A DNA stretch of 33,578 bases from Methylococcus sp. (GTDB lineage: Bacteria; Pseudomonadota; Gammaproteobacteria; Methylococcales; Methylococcaceae), in assembly GCA_007280285.1 (NCBI GenBank), contig QYQA01000066.1:1-33578 (forward strand), in the 5' to 3' direction. A program made the translations under genes and the position numbers. Positions 14,972 through 24,778 of this stretch are shown here, one piece after another (position 1 is the stretch's first letter; each line of letters begins with the position of its first letter). The notes beneath the pieces are model-generated. The model did not search any database and was not told the origin of the DNA. It saw only the letters and a program-made list of their open reading frames with translations.

Positions 14972-17900
14972 ATGACCATTCGGGTAGCCCTTCATCACCA
15001 GTCACGCTATCGTTTTGATCGGCTCGTTAAGGCATCTCCCCATGAGATTCGCCTCCGGCCTGCCGTCCATTCAAGGACCCCGGTCCATGGATACTCTCTG
15101 AAGGTTTTTCCAGAGCAGCATTTCATCCATTGGCAACAGGATGCTTATGGCAATTTCGTGGCGCGCATCACTTTTCCAGAGCCTACCCGAGAGATCGAAA
15201 TTACGGTCGATCTGATCGCTGACATGACCGTCATCAATCCCTTCGATTATTTTATTGAGGATTGGGCGACTCATTACCCGTTTCAGTATCAAGACCAGCA
15301 GATACGTGATCTCACCCCTTTTCTCGAAAAAGGCCCGGCGACGCCTTTATTTGAAGCCTATCTCAACGCCTTTCTTGAAGCACTCCCCAAGGACCTCACG
15401 ACAACGGATCTATTGGTTTTTCTAAGTCAACGCTTTCATCAGGATATTGGCTATCAGATCCGACTTGAATCGGGTGTCCAGACACCCGAAGAAACGCTCA
15501 CCCTCCAAAGTGGTTCCTGTCGGGACAGTGCTTGGCTGATGGTCCAGGTCTTGCGCCATCTTGGCATCGCGGCCCGCTTTGTTTCAGGTTATCTCATTCA
15601 ACTGGTGCCTGATATTCAATCGACGCCTGAGGCGTTTGATGCGGACTTCACCGATCTTCATGCATGGTGTGAAGCCTATATTCCAGGGGCTGGCTGGGTC
15701 GGTATGGATGCGACCTCAGGACTTTTTGCTGGTGAAGGCCATATTCCTCTTGCAGTGTCTGCCCAGCCGACAGCTGCAGCGCCAGTGATGGGCATGACCA
15801 CGCCCTGTGAGGCGTTGCTTGACGTCGTCATGACCGTCAGTCGGATCCATGAAGACCCAAGAGTCACCAAACCTTACAAGTCTGAAGAATGGGCGTCCAT
15901 TATGGCCTTGGGCGCCACGGTTGATGAGGTTTTGAAGGCAGCAGATGTTCGCTTAACCCAAGGCGGTGAGCCGACCTTCATTGCCCGCGACCCCGGCGAT
16001 AAGGCCGAGTGGCATACCGGTGCCTTGGGGGAAGAAAAGTGGGATCTCGCCCTTCGTTTGTTTCGCCGATTAAAGGATCAATTCGGTCAGGGGGGGGTGA
16101 TACAGTTTGGTCAGGGAAAATGGTATCCAGGAGAACCCTTACCCCGTTGGGCGATGAACCTCTTCTGGCGGACCGATGGCCTCCCCCTGTGGCGTCATCC
16201 TTCTTTACTGGATCCAGCGCCTCATGAAACCCTCGATCTTGGGGTGATTGAAGAATTTGGTCAGAGACTCTGTGAGAGGCTCGGACTCTCTAAAGGTTAT
16301 CTCATACCGGCTTATGAAGATCCTTGGATGGCGCTTGATCATGAAAGTAAGCTCCCCGTCAATGTGGAGGCTGACACCACGGATCTTAAGGATTCGGCCC
16401 ACCGGCAGACGCTTGCTAAGCAATTGCGTCAAGGAGTTTGGAGTCTCGTTGGATATGTTTTACCCCTTAAATCAGAGCAGAAGGAGGGTCATCCTTGCTT
16501 TTGGCGTTCAAGTCGGTGGCCACTTCGCCATGAACAGCTCTTTCTCTTAGGCGGCGATTCCCCCATGGGTCTTCGTCTGCCGCTGGATCGGCTTCCCTGG
16601 GTTGCTCCCGAAGATTTTGAGCCCCACATCTTAGTGGATCCCTTCATGCCGCGTGGGCCCTTGGCGCCGCACTTAAAGTCGACAGCGGACATCGCCGTGC
16701 CGCGGTCTGATGAGCGCCCTAAAGATATTATCCATACAGCACTCACCTTAGAAATTCGCAAAGGACGTGTCCATCTCTTCCTGCCGCCCCTCGAGCGTCT
16801 TGAGGACTTCGTTGACTTGATGGGGCACATTGAGGCGATTGCCGTCACCATGGATCTAGGATTACGTCTTGAGGGCTATGCGCCCCCGAGAGATCCAAGG
16901 TTGACCTCACTCTCGGTCACGCCAGATCCTGGGGTGATCGAGGTTAATGTTCATCCTTCCTCTGATTGGGGTCAGCTTGTAGCCCTCACGCAAACACTCG
17001 ATGAAGAGGCCCGCGCGGTGGGCCTTGCTACAGAAAAATTCAATCTTGATGGCCGCCACACCGGAACCGGCGGAGGCAATCACATCACCCTTGGAGCGCA
17101 TGAAGCGATTGACAGTCCGTTTCTCAGGCGCCCTGATGTGCTGGTCAGCCTTCTCACCTATTGGCAGCAGCATCCCGCACTGTCCTACCTATTTTCAGGG
17201 GCCTTTATTGGCCCCTCGAGTCAGGCCCCTCGAGTTGATGAAGCTCGAAATGATCACCTCTATGAACTAGACATTGCTTTTAGCGAAATCGCACGATCGA
17301 TAAAGCCGGGTGAAGAATCATCTCAGCCTTGGCTGGTGGATCGGCTGCTCCGTCATCTCCTGACCGATATGACAGGTAACACGCACCGCTCAGAATTTTG
17401 TATTGATAAACTCTATTCTCCTGATTCTCCTACCGGCCGCTTAGGTATTCTTGAACTTCGAGCCTTTGAGATGGCCCCCCATTATCAAATGAACCTCCTT
17501 CAGGCGCTGCTTCTCCGCGCTCTGGTGGCTAGATTCTGGACCATGCCATATCGAGGGCCCTTGGTGGCCTGGGGAACACAGCTCCATGACAAATTTATGT
17601 TGCCCTCCTTCATCGAGAGGGATATCGCTGAAGTGGTTCGCGATCTAGGCCAAGGGGGATTCCCTTTCGAGATGGAGTGGTTTCAGCCATTTCTGGCTTT
17701 TCGATGTCCCAGTTATGGCGAAGTGGTCCACGATGGAATTTCACTCTCTCTGCGGCAGGCCATCGAACCTTGGCATGTGCTCGGCGAGGAGGTCGCGGCA
17801 GGTGCCACAGCGCGCTATGTCGATTCCTCCGTGGAACGCATTGAAGTCAGGGTTCGCGGCTTAACAGAAACGCGCCATCAAGTGATCTGTAATGGCAGAG

Positions 17901-18250
17901 TGCTCCCGCTTCATCCCACAGGTGTCCCAGGCGAATTTATAGCAGGCATTCGTTTTAAGGCGTGGGCTCCCCCTTCCGGACTCCATCCAACCATGGGCGT
18001 TCAATCGCCGCTCATATTTGATCTCTACGATCGCTGGAATCAGCGCTCCTTAGGGGGCTGCACCTACCATGTCAGTCATCCAGGCGGGCGTAATTTCAAA
18101 GCGTACCCAGTCAATGCCCAGGAGGCTGAATCCAGACGGCGCGCGAGATTTTGGGGGCATGGTCACACGCCCGGTCCTATGACGATTAGCCAGGAACCTT
18201 TAAATCCTCATTTTCCAATGACGTTGGACCTTCGTTGGACCCCCTATTAG
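14972..18250 (+). CDS. Transglutaminase-like / DUF2126 putative amidoligase fusion
   Basis: A 1092-residue two-part enzyme. Residues 1-~85 are the beta-rich bacterial transglutaminase N-domain (IRVALHHQSRYRFDRLV). The papain-like transglutaminase core follows with Cys183 (QSGSCRDSAW), His230 (LHAWCEAYI) and Asp245 (GMDATSG). From about residue 315 the DUF2126 part begins (LTQGGEPTFIARD) and runs to the C-terminus; it includes NLDGRHTGTGGGNHITLG (~690-706), SEFCIDKLYSP and LELRAFEMAPHYQMN. DUF2126 is described as a putative amidoligase with glutamine-synthetase-like fold. The pair can therefore be read as isopeptide hydrolysis or transfer plus ATP-driven amide formation on one chain. No signal peptide is present, so it acts in the cytoplasm. 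It is part of the Anbu operon. Confidence 0.92.
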   Translation: MTIRVALHHQSRYRFDRLVKASPHEIRLRPAVHSRTPVHGYSLKVFPEQHFIHWQQDAYGNFVARITFPEPTREIEITVDLIADMTVINPFDYFIEDWATHYPFQYQDQQIRDLTPFLEKGPATPLFEAYLNAFLEALPKDLTTTDLLVFLSQRFHQDIGYQIRLESGVQTPEETLTLQSGSCRDSAWLMVQVLRHLGIAARFVSGYLIQLVPDIQSTPEAFDADFTDLHAWCEAYIPGAGWVGMDATSGLFAGEGHIPLAVSAQPTAAAPVMGMTTPCEALLDVVMTVSRIHEDPRVTKPYKSEEWASIMALGATVDEVLKAADVRLTQGGEPTFIARDPGDKAEWHTGALGEEKWDLALRLFRRLKDQFGQGGVIQFGQGKWYPGEPLPRWAMNLFWRTDGLPLWRHPSLLDPAPHETLDLGVIEEFGQRLCERLGLSKGYLIPAYEDPWMALDHESKLPVNVEADTTDLKDSAHRQTLAKQLRQGVWSLVGYVLPLKSEQKEGHPCFWRSSRWPLRHEQLFLLGGDSPMGLRLPLDRLPWVAPEDFEPHILVDPFMPRGPLAPHLKSTADIAVPRSDERPKDIIHTALTLEIRKGRVHLFLPPLERLEDFVDLMGHIEAIAVTMDLGLRLEGYAPPRDPRLTSLSVTPDPGVIEVNVHPSSDWGQLVALTQTLDEEARAVGLATEKFNLDGRHTGTGGGNHITLGAHEAIDSPFLRRPDVLVSLLTYWQQHPALSYLFSGAFIGPSSQAPRVDEARNDHLYELDIAFSEIARSIKPGEESSQPWLVDRLLRHLLTDMTGNTHRSEFCIDKLYSPDSPTGRLGILELRAFEMAPHYQMNLLQALLLRALVARFWTMPYRGPLVAWGTQLHDKFMLPSFIERDIAEVVRDLGQGGFPFEMEWFQPFLAFRCPSYGEVVHDGISLSLRQAIEPWHVLGEEVAAGATARYVDSSVERIEVRVRGLTETRHQVICNGRVLPLHPTGVPGEFIAGIRFKAWAPPSGLHPTMGVQSPLIFDLYDRWNQRSLGGCTYHVSHPGGRNFKAYPVNAQEAESRRRARFWGHGHTPGPMTISQEPLNPHFPMTLDLRWTPY

Positions 18251-18263
18251 GAGTGATAAAGAC

Positions 18264-19502
18264 ATGCTTGAGTCCAATTCAATGCCTCGTTTTGGCGATA
18301 AAAAAAACTCAGAGTTCTTTGAAGAATACCTCTCCCGTCTTCTAGACGAGCGTGATCGAACGGGATTAACGGATATGCTGGGTGAAATTGAAGCCTTGCT
18401 GATCGGTGTTGAGCCAGGAAATGCCGTTGAATATATCGCCGAGCTTGCGCTGATGACGCCTTATCATTATCTGGTCACTCTGGAAAGTGAAAAACATCAG
18501 ACGCACGTCTTAAGAATTGATATGGCATCGCCGGATATCCTCCTTCGAGAACCCCGCCAGATGGCCTATAGCGATATCTTCACCAGCCTCAATGATCTTT
18601 ATCCGGTTGGTGCAAAACGCCCTCACAGCCGTTATCTCGGTGAAATTCTGCACTGTGATGATCGCCATCAGGTCGTGGCCCTCCAACAACAACGAGAATT
18701 CCGTTTTTTCTCAGTAGGCCAGCTGGCTGATCTTGATTTACCGCTCAATGTCAGCATCTCGAAACCTTCACCGTATACCCAGAATGTCTTGGGCTATATG
18801 GACCGGCCAGAGGATTCGATCAGGGTTTATCACCATGGCCGGTCTGAGATCTTCGCTAAAGCGCAAGCGGCTAATGATCGCGGCAAGGAGATGCAGGAGC
18901 GATTGGGTATTAGTGAACTCATCGGCCCCATCGATCATCTGGCGACTCGTGTCTACAGTCAAAACCGGGAACCGGCCATTCTTGAATACCTGGCTTTATC
19001 GAGCTACTACTACTGGGGTAGCTACGATATTGTGCCTCAAAATTCATCGACGAATGTTACTAAAAATCTCCGCGGTTGGCCTGAATCGAGGAGCCCTGCG
19101 AAGGTTTTCACCGCTAATAACCATCCTTATTGCGTCAATCATCTTGACCGGCTTCCAAGTCCTACGGAAACCTTTGTCAGAAACTACGGGCCACGACTTC
19201 ACCACATGGCCGTCGAAGTGAAAGATGGGCAGCGTGATGGACGCGAGTATATCGATATTGTCGTCGATGCCATCTCAGGTCAAGGCAAAGGCTTTCTCCT
19301 TGAAACCATTGGCTCTAGAAAAGAGGGCCTGAAGCAGATCTTCTCATCAGCTTCTGATTTCTCCTCCCTGATCATCGAATATGTCCAACGATTTGGTGAT
19401 TTTGAAGGCTTCTTTACCCGCGACAACGTCGCCAAGTTGACGTTTGCTGCTGGCCAAGAAGAGGGGGTCAAGGAAGAGTTGGACTTGAATTCAACGTCTT
19501 AG
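18264..19502 (+). CDS. HPPD-like VOC-superfamily protein, probable Fe(II) dioxygenase
   Basis: A 412-residue protein whose C-terminal half (from ~220) resembles 4-hydroxyphenylpyruvate dioxygenase-type VOC domains. It begins GPIDHLATRVYS; LHHMAVEV and VVDAISGQGKGFLLETIG follow; it ends with LIIEYVQRFGDFEGFFTRDNVAKL, much like the HPPD terminal helix region. His225, His313 or 314, and Glu372 could form the two-His/one-Glu iron site. The N-terminal ~200 residues are not recognised; they are partly helical at first, then mixed, and could be a diverged first VOC domain. AGGAG precedes the ATG, 13 bases after the amidoligase stop, so it is probably in the Anbu transcript. A true HPPD role is doubtful because no tyrosine-catabolism gene is nearby. 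Confidence 0.65.
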   Translation: MLESNSMPRFGDKKNSEFFEEYLSRLLDERDRTGLTDMLGEIEALLIGVEPGNAVEYIAELALMTPYHYLVTLESEKHQTHVLRIDMASPDILLREPRQMAYSDIFTSLNDLYPVGAKRPHSRYLGEILHCDDRHQVVALQQQREFRFFSVGQLADLDLPLNVSISKPSPYTQNVLGYMDRPEDSIRVYHHGRSEIFAKAQAANDRGKEMQERLGISELIGPIDHLATRVYSQNREPAILEYLALSSYYYWGSYDIVPQNSSTNVTKNLRGWPESRSPAKVFTANNHPYCVNHLDRLPSPTETFVRNYGPRLHHMAVEVKDGQRDGREYIDIVVDAISGQGKGFLLETIGSRKEGLKQIFSSASDFSSLIIEYVQRFGDFEGFFTRDNVAKLTFAAGQEEGVKEELDLNSTS

Positions 19503-19528
19503 AATTTGAGGGGGTATAATGCCCCGCC

Positions 19529-20344
19529 ATGGACTGTTCTGATCTCCTCGAACCTGTCATTGCGATTGCCAAGGCGGCTGCTAAGGCTGTTTTGGAGGTG
19601 TATTCAGAAGATTTCGAGGTCACCGAAAAATCGGATCACTCGCCCTTAACGCGGGCAGATCTTCAGTCACATCATTTGATTGTGAAAGGCCTCCAGGGTC
19701 TTTCTCCTCACTACCCCATTCTTTCTGAAGAAGCCGCTGATATTCCCTACGAGGTTCGTTCCACGTGGTCGACTTATTGGCTGGTAGATCCCCTTGATGG
19801 CACCAAAGAATTCATCAAACGCAATGGTGAATTTACCGTCAACATTGCACTCATTCATCACCACCAACCCCTCCTTGGGGTTGTTTTAGCGCCGGTTCCT
19901 GAACGGCTCTATTTTGCAGCGATGGGGCAGGGGGCCTATCGATCGGTGGCTGGTCAGCCGCCCGTTCGACTTCAGGTGGGTGGCACCGAAGAGGGGCCAT
20001 GGCGACTCATCGGCAGTCGTTCCCATGGTTCGAACGAATGGGATCGTTTTCTTGAAACGGTGGGTTCTTATGTGCTCGACACAGTAGGCAGCTCATTAAA
20101 GTTCTGTCGAATTGCCGAGGCGAGTGCCGATCTTTATCCCCGCTTTGGACCCACTTCTGAGTGGGATACCGCCGCCGCGCATGCGATCGTTCTTGAGGCT
20201 GGAGGCACCGTCTGTGATCTTCAAGGTGTTGAGCTCCTTTACAACATGAAACCGTCTCTTTTAAATCCATTCTTCCTCGTCCATGCCAAGGGGGATCAAC
20301 GCTGGCTTCCTCTCGCTCAAAGCATTCTTCCACATCCTTTATGA
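19529..20344 (+). CDS. cysQ: 3'(2'),5'-bisphosphate nucleotidase CysQ
   Basis: A 271-residue member of the inositol-monophosphatase-like, Mg2+-dependent, Li+-sensitive phosphatases. It hydrolyses adenosine 3',5'-bisphosphate (PAP) formed during sulfate assimilation and by phosphopantetheine transfer. Metal-binding motifs are SEEAA (~68), WLVDPLDGTKEFIKRNGEFTVNIAL (~92-115) and the C-terminal SEWDTAAAHAIVLEAGG. The length agrees with the family (~250-270). The nearest purine-rich block (GAGGGGG) is 14 bases before the ATG; a GGGG/CCCC pairing in between could shorten the distance. The stop overlaps the trkA start by 4 bases. Confidence 0.95.
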   Translation: MDCSDLLEPVIAIAKAAAKAVLEVYSEDFEVTEKSDHSPLTRADLQSHHLIVKGLQGLSPHYPILSEEAADIPYEVRSTWSTYWLVDPLDGTKEFIKRNGEFTVNIALIHHHQPLLGVVLAPVPERLYFAAMGQGAYRSVAGQPPVRLQVGGTEEGPWRLIGSRSHGSNEWDRFLETVGSYVLDTVGSSLKFCRIAEASADLYPRFGPTSEWDTAAAHAIVLEAGGTVCDLQGVELLYNMKPSLLNPFFLVHAKGDQRWLPLAQSILPHPL

Positions 20345-21711
20345 AAATTATTATCCTAGGCGCCGGACAGGTTGGTGTGAGCCTCCTTGCAAGTCTATCG
20401 AGTGAAAAAAATGATATCGTCATGGTCGATATGCGAGGTGACCTCTTAGATACCCTCCAGGACCGTTTTGACATTCGGACGGTACAGGGTAATGCGGCCC
20501 ATCCGACCGTGCTGCAGCATGCAGGGGCGCATGAGGCCGATCTTTTGATTGCCGCCACCAGTGATGACGAAACCAACATGCTGGCCTGCCAGATGGCCGA
20601 CCTTCTGTTCAAAGTCCCTAAGAAAATTGCGCGGGTGAGGGCGATTGAGTACTTCATGTTTCCAGGGCTTTTCTCCCCTGAAACGATACCGATTGACTAC
20701 GTCATCAGCCCCGAACAGATCATCACCCAGTTTATTCAGCGCCTCCTTGAGTATCCAGGCGCCAATCAGGTGCATGATTTTGCGGAGGGGAAGGTACGGA
20801 TGGCTTCTGTGAAAGCGCTTCGTGGCGGGCTCATTGTGGGTCGGGAAGTCCGCGAACTGCAGCAACACATTCCAAACTTTCATGTCCGTATCGCCGCTAT
20901 TTTTCGCAATGGTCAACCTATTGTGCCGAATGGAAACACCATCATCAATCATGATGACGAAGTCTTTTTTTTAGCCTCCAGTGAAGAAATTAAAGGCGTT
21001 ATGGCCGAGCTTCGAAAAACTGAACGCCCTTATAAAAAACTCATCTTTGCTGGTGGCGGTCATCTCGGTAAAAGGGTTGCACTCGCGCTTGAACATGACT
21101 ATCAAGTCAAAGTGATTGAGCGAAATCCACTACGTGCTAAAAAAATTGCAGGGCAACTTGATAAGGCCACGGTCCTGGTGGGCGATGCCTCTGATAAAGA
21201 GTTGCTCCTCAGTGAGAACGTTGATTCGGTGGATGTCTTTTGCGCCATCACCAACAATGATGAAGTGAACATCCTTTCTGCGATGCTGGCCAAACGCCTA
21301 GGAGCACGCCGGGCCATCTGTCTGGTGAATAACGACGCTTATTCTGATATTGTCGATACCTCCCATGTCGATCTCGTTATTTCGCCACAACAAGCGACGA
21401 TCAGCGCACTCTTACGCTACATCAGGCGGGGTGATATTGCCCAAGTTCATTCTTTGCGGCATGGATCCTCCGAGGCGATTGAAGTGATCGCGCATGGATC
21501 AGCGGAAGATTCTAAGGTGATTGGCGTCCCCTTAAAAGAGATCGAAATGCCTGAAGGCGTGGTCATGGGCGCTTTGGTTCGTGATGATGAGGTTCTTCAT
21601 ATCCACCATGACACCGTCATTGAAGATGGCGATCATGTCATCATGTTTGTTTTGGATAAGAAGCTCATTCCCGCGGTTGAACGTTTGTTCCAATCGGGCT
21701 TTAGCAACTAA
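20341..21711 (+). CDS. trkA: Trk potassium uptake system NAD(H)-binding regulatory subunit TrkA
   Basis: A 456-residue peripheral inner-membrane protein that binds NAD(H) and gates K+ uptake through TrkH/TrkG. It consists of two tandem RCK units: the first Rossmann loop is IIILGAGQVGVSL (residues 2-14) and the second is IFAGGGHLGKRVAL (~238). Each is followed by an acidic strand end (VDMRGD, IERNP) and a TrkA-C domain, the latter visible as IGVPLKEIEMPEGVVMGALVR and EDGDHVIMFV. Length matches E. coli TrkA (458). No trkH lies in the window, so the channel is encoded elsewhere. It is translationally coupled to cysQ. Confidence 0.96.
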   Translation: MKIIILGAGQVGVSLLASLSSEKNDIVMVDMRGDLLDTLQDRFDIRTVQGNAAHPTVLQHAGAHEADLLIAATSDDETNMLACQMADLLFKVPKKIARVRAIEYFMFPGLFSPETIPIDYVISPEQIITQFIQRLLEYPGANQVHDFAEGKVRMASVKALRGGLIVGREVRELQQHIPNFHVRIAAIFRNGQPIVPNGNTIINHDDEVFFLASSEEIKGVMAELRKTERPYKKLIFAGGGHLGKRVALALEHDYQVKVIERNPLRAKKIAGQLDKATVLVGDASDKELLLSENVDSVDVFCAITNNDEVNILSAMLAKRLGARRAICLVNNDAYSDIVDTSHVDLVISPQQATISALLRYIRRGDIAQVHSLRHGSSEAIEVIAHGSAEDSKVIGVPLKEIEMPEGVVMGALVRDDEVLHIHHDTVIEDGDHVIMFVLDKKLIPAVERLFQSGFSN

Positions 21712-21722
21712 GCCTTCCCCCT

Positions 21723-22121
21723 ATGTCTACCATCCAACGACTGCTCCCACAAGACGTATTCAAAGCCATCGAAGATTCCTCTGATGCGCTCCTGATTGAT
21801 GTCAGAGATCCGGTTGAATTTCGTTTCGTCGGGCACCCGATCGGTGCCATCAACGTTCCCTGGGCATTTGCTCCCGATATGCGGACTAATCCGTCCTTTG
21901 TAGAACAGATCCTCCTCTTGGCGCCTTCTTATGACACCCCCTTATTCTTACTTTGTAGGAGCGGCCAACGATCGTTCCTCGCCGCAAAGGCTCTTGAAGA
22001 GGCGGGATATCAAAAGCTCACTAATATAGAGGAGGGGTTTGAAGGCAGCCTCGATGCAAGCAAACAGCGATCTACCCTCAACGGCTGGCGTTTTCACGGA
22101 CTTCCTTGGGAGCAGACTTGA
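21723..22121 (+). CDS. Rhodanese-like domain protein
   Basis: A single rhodanese domain of 132 residues, predicted to carry sulfane sulfur as a persulfide. LLIDVRDPVEF is the CH2A-type entry strand, and the active loop is LLCRSGQRS with the catalytic Cys at about residue 79. The later EEGFEGS and the C-terminal GW-x-x-H-GLPW tail are usual for short bacterial rhodaneses. There is no signal peptide, so it is cytoplasmic. It follows trkA by 11 bases and ends exactly where the convergent panE ends (no intergenic base), leaving no room for a terminator. The sulfur acceptor is unknown. Confidence 0.92.
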   Translation: MSTIQRLLPQDVFKAIEDSSDALLIDVRDPVEFRFVGHPIGAINVPWAFAPDMRTNPSFVEQILLLAPSYDTPLFLLCRSGQRSFLAAKALEEAGYQKLTNIEEGFEGSLDASKQRSTLNGWRFHGLPWEQT

Positions 22122-23044
22122 TCACTGATTTTCGCGGCTTCTTTTAGCTTTGGCGGTCATGAGGTGATAGACCGTTTCGAGATGAGGATGGGCTACCCCG
22201 ACACGTTGAGCGGCGCGGACTGCGTTTCCTAAAATCGCTTCGATTTCCATTTCATGTCCCGATTCATAGTCAAGGAGCATGCTGGTCTTATAAGGCGGCA
22301 TCTTCAAAGTCCCCTCAATCTGCTCTTCTAAAATACAAGGATCAAGGGGATGGCCCACTCCCTCAGCAATCATCATCACTTCGGTCATGATGGCTCGGAT
22401 GATAGGGTCTAGGGCGACGAGCATCTCTTGGGTATTAAGGCCCCCACCAAGAACCGATAAGGGATTAAATACGGCGTTCCATACGCATTTTCTCCAACGT
22501 GCCGACACAATGTTCTCGGTGGTTAATGCTTTGACGCCCGCACGCTCGATGGCCTCCGCTAACAGGACGGTTTTGTCAGAGAGACCATAGGGGTAATTCC
22601 CGAGAGCAACATGACCGTATGCCTGATGCCAGATGGTGCCAGGTTGCGTCCGGGTCACACAGATAAAAGCAAGGCCAGAAATAATTTCATGGGTTTTGAA
22701 GGCGGCCTGAATGGAGTCTTCAACGTCGACCCCATTGCATAACAAGCCGATCGCGGTGTTGGATCCAACAAATGGCCTAATAAGGGCCACGCGATCGAGA
22801 CTCTTAAGAACCTTGGTACAGAGCAGGATGACATCAGGCTCGAAGGACAATGAGTCTTGGTCTTTGATCACTTCAGCCGGCATGAAATGCCAGTGGCCCA
22901 GGGCGGTGTCACTGATGATATGGATGCCGTGTTGTTTGATCATCTCATAGTCTGATCGCGCGAGTACGGCGACATGGTGACCACCTTTTGCTAACAGTGA
23001 CCCGTAAAAGCTGCCTATGGCGCCTGCCCCTATAATCAGGATGT

Positions 23045-23048
<4 letters not shown>
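22122..23048 (-). CDS. panE: 2-dehydropantoate 2-reductase
   Basis: A 308-residue NADPH-dependent reductase of the ketopantoate reductase family; the canonical reaction makes pantoate for coenzyme A. The N-terminal Rossmann loop is ILIIGAGAIGSFYGSLLAKGGHHV. The catalytic Lys lies in ARWRKCVWNAVFNPLSVL (~170-187), and the C-terminal domain has the motif PPYKTSMLLDYESGHEMEIEAI with the conserved Ser/Asp/Glu. Many genomes carry several paralogues acting on other 2-keto acids, so panE is the likely but not the only reading. Its start overlaps the hda stop by 4 bases. Confidence 0.9.
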
Positions 23049-24371
<1,323 letters not shown>

Positions 24372-24395
24372 CTAATGATGATGAGGCTTTGGGGT

Positions 24396-24743
24396 TTAAA
24401 GAATCGATAGAACTCGTTCGGGTGGACGACCAATGACGGCAGCATCAAGGCCGATGAGGATGGGTCGCTCAATCAAGATGGGATGGGTCACCATCGCTTC
24501 AATGAGCACCTGATCGGCAAGGCTTTGGTCGCTAAGATGCAGCGCTTTATAGGGCAGCTCTTTGGTTCTTAAAAGCGCTCTGGGAGGGATTCCGAGTTTT
24601 TTCAAGACCGACCCGAGGGTCGCTGCGTCGGGGGGGTCTTTGAGATATTCGCGGATCACAGGCTCAATACCTTTGCTTCGTATCAGTTCAAGGGCTTCCC
24701 GCGACTTCATACAACGCGGATTGTGATAAAGCGTCATGGTCAT
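24396..24743 (-). CDS. arsC: ArsC-family (glutaredoxin-type) arsenate reductase
   Basis: A 115-residue thioredoxin-fold protein. The active cysteine is in TLYHNPRCMKSREAL, and later family marks are IREYLKDPP, RTKELPYKAL and HPILIERPILI; arginines positioned for oxyanion binding are present. ArsC enzymes reduce arsenate to arsenite with glutathione/glutaredoxin, although the copy next to hda in enterobacteria (YfgD) has no clear link to arsenic resistance. No ars transporter or regulator is nearby, so the house-keeping paralogue is likelier. The track start at 24782 overlaps truD by 4 bases, but AGGA before ATG 24743 and the family N-terminus favour the shorter form. Confidence 0.9.
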   Translation of the reverse strand: MTMTLYHNPRCMKSREALELIRSKGIEPVIREYLKDPPDAATLGSVLKKLGIPPRALLRTKELPYKALHLSDQSLADQVLIEAMVTHPILIERPILIGLDAAVIGRPPERVLSIL

Positions 24744-24778
24744 AGGAGATTCCTGAGATGGATTGATCACATCAAGGT

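Noticed and set aside
16489-16851. A 120-codon minus-strand frame inside the DUF2126 region
   Set aside because: Ser/Arg/Gly-rich translation typical of antisense shadows, with no start signal.
20007-20657. A 216-codon minus-strand frame across cysQ and trkA
   Set aside because: It lies antisense to two genes with full family motifs, spans their junction, and has no ribosome site or recognisable domain; it is a shadow.
24396-24743. An arsenic resistance operon
   Set aside because: Only an ArsC-like protein is present; no ArsR, ArsB/Acr3 or ArsA is nearby, and the hda-adjacent ArsC paralogue is usually not part of resistance.
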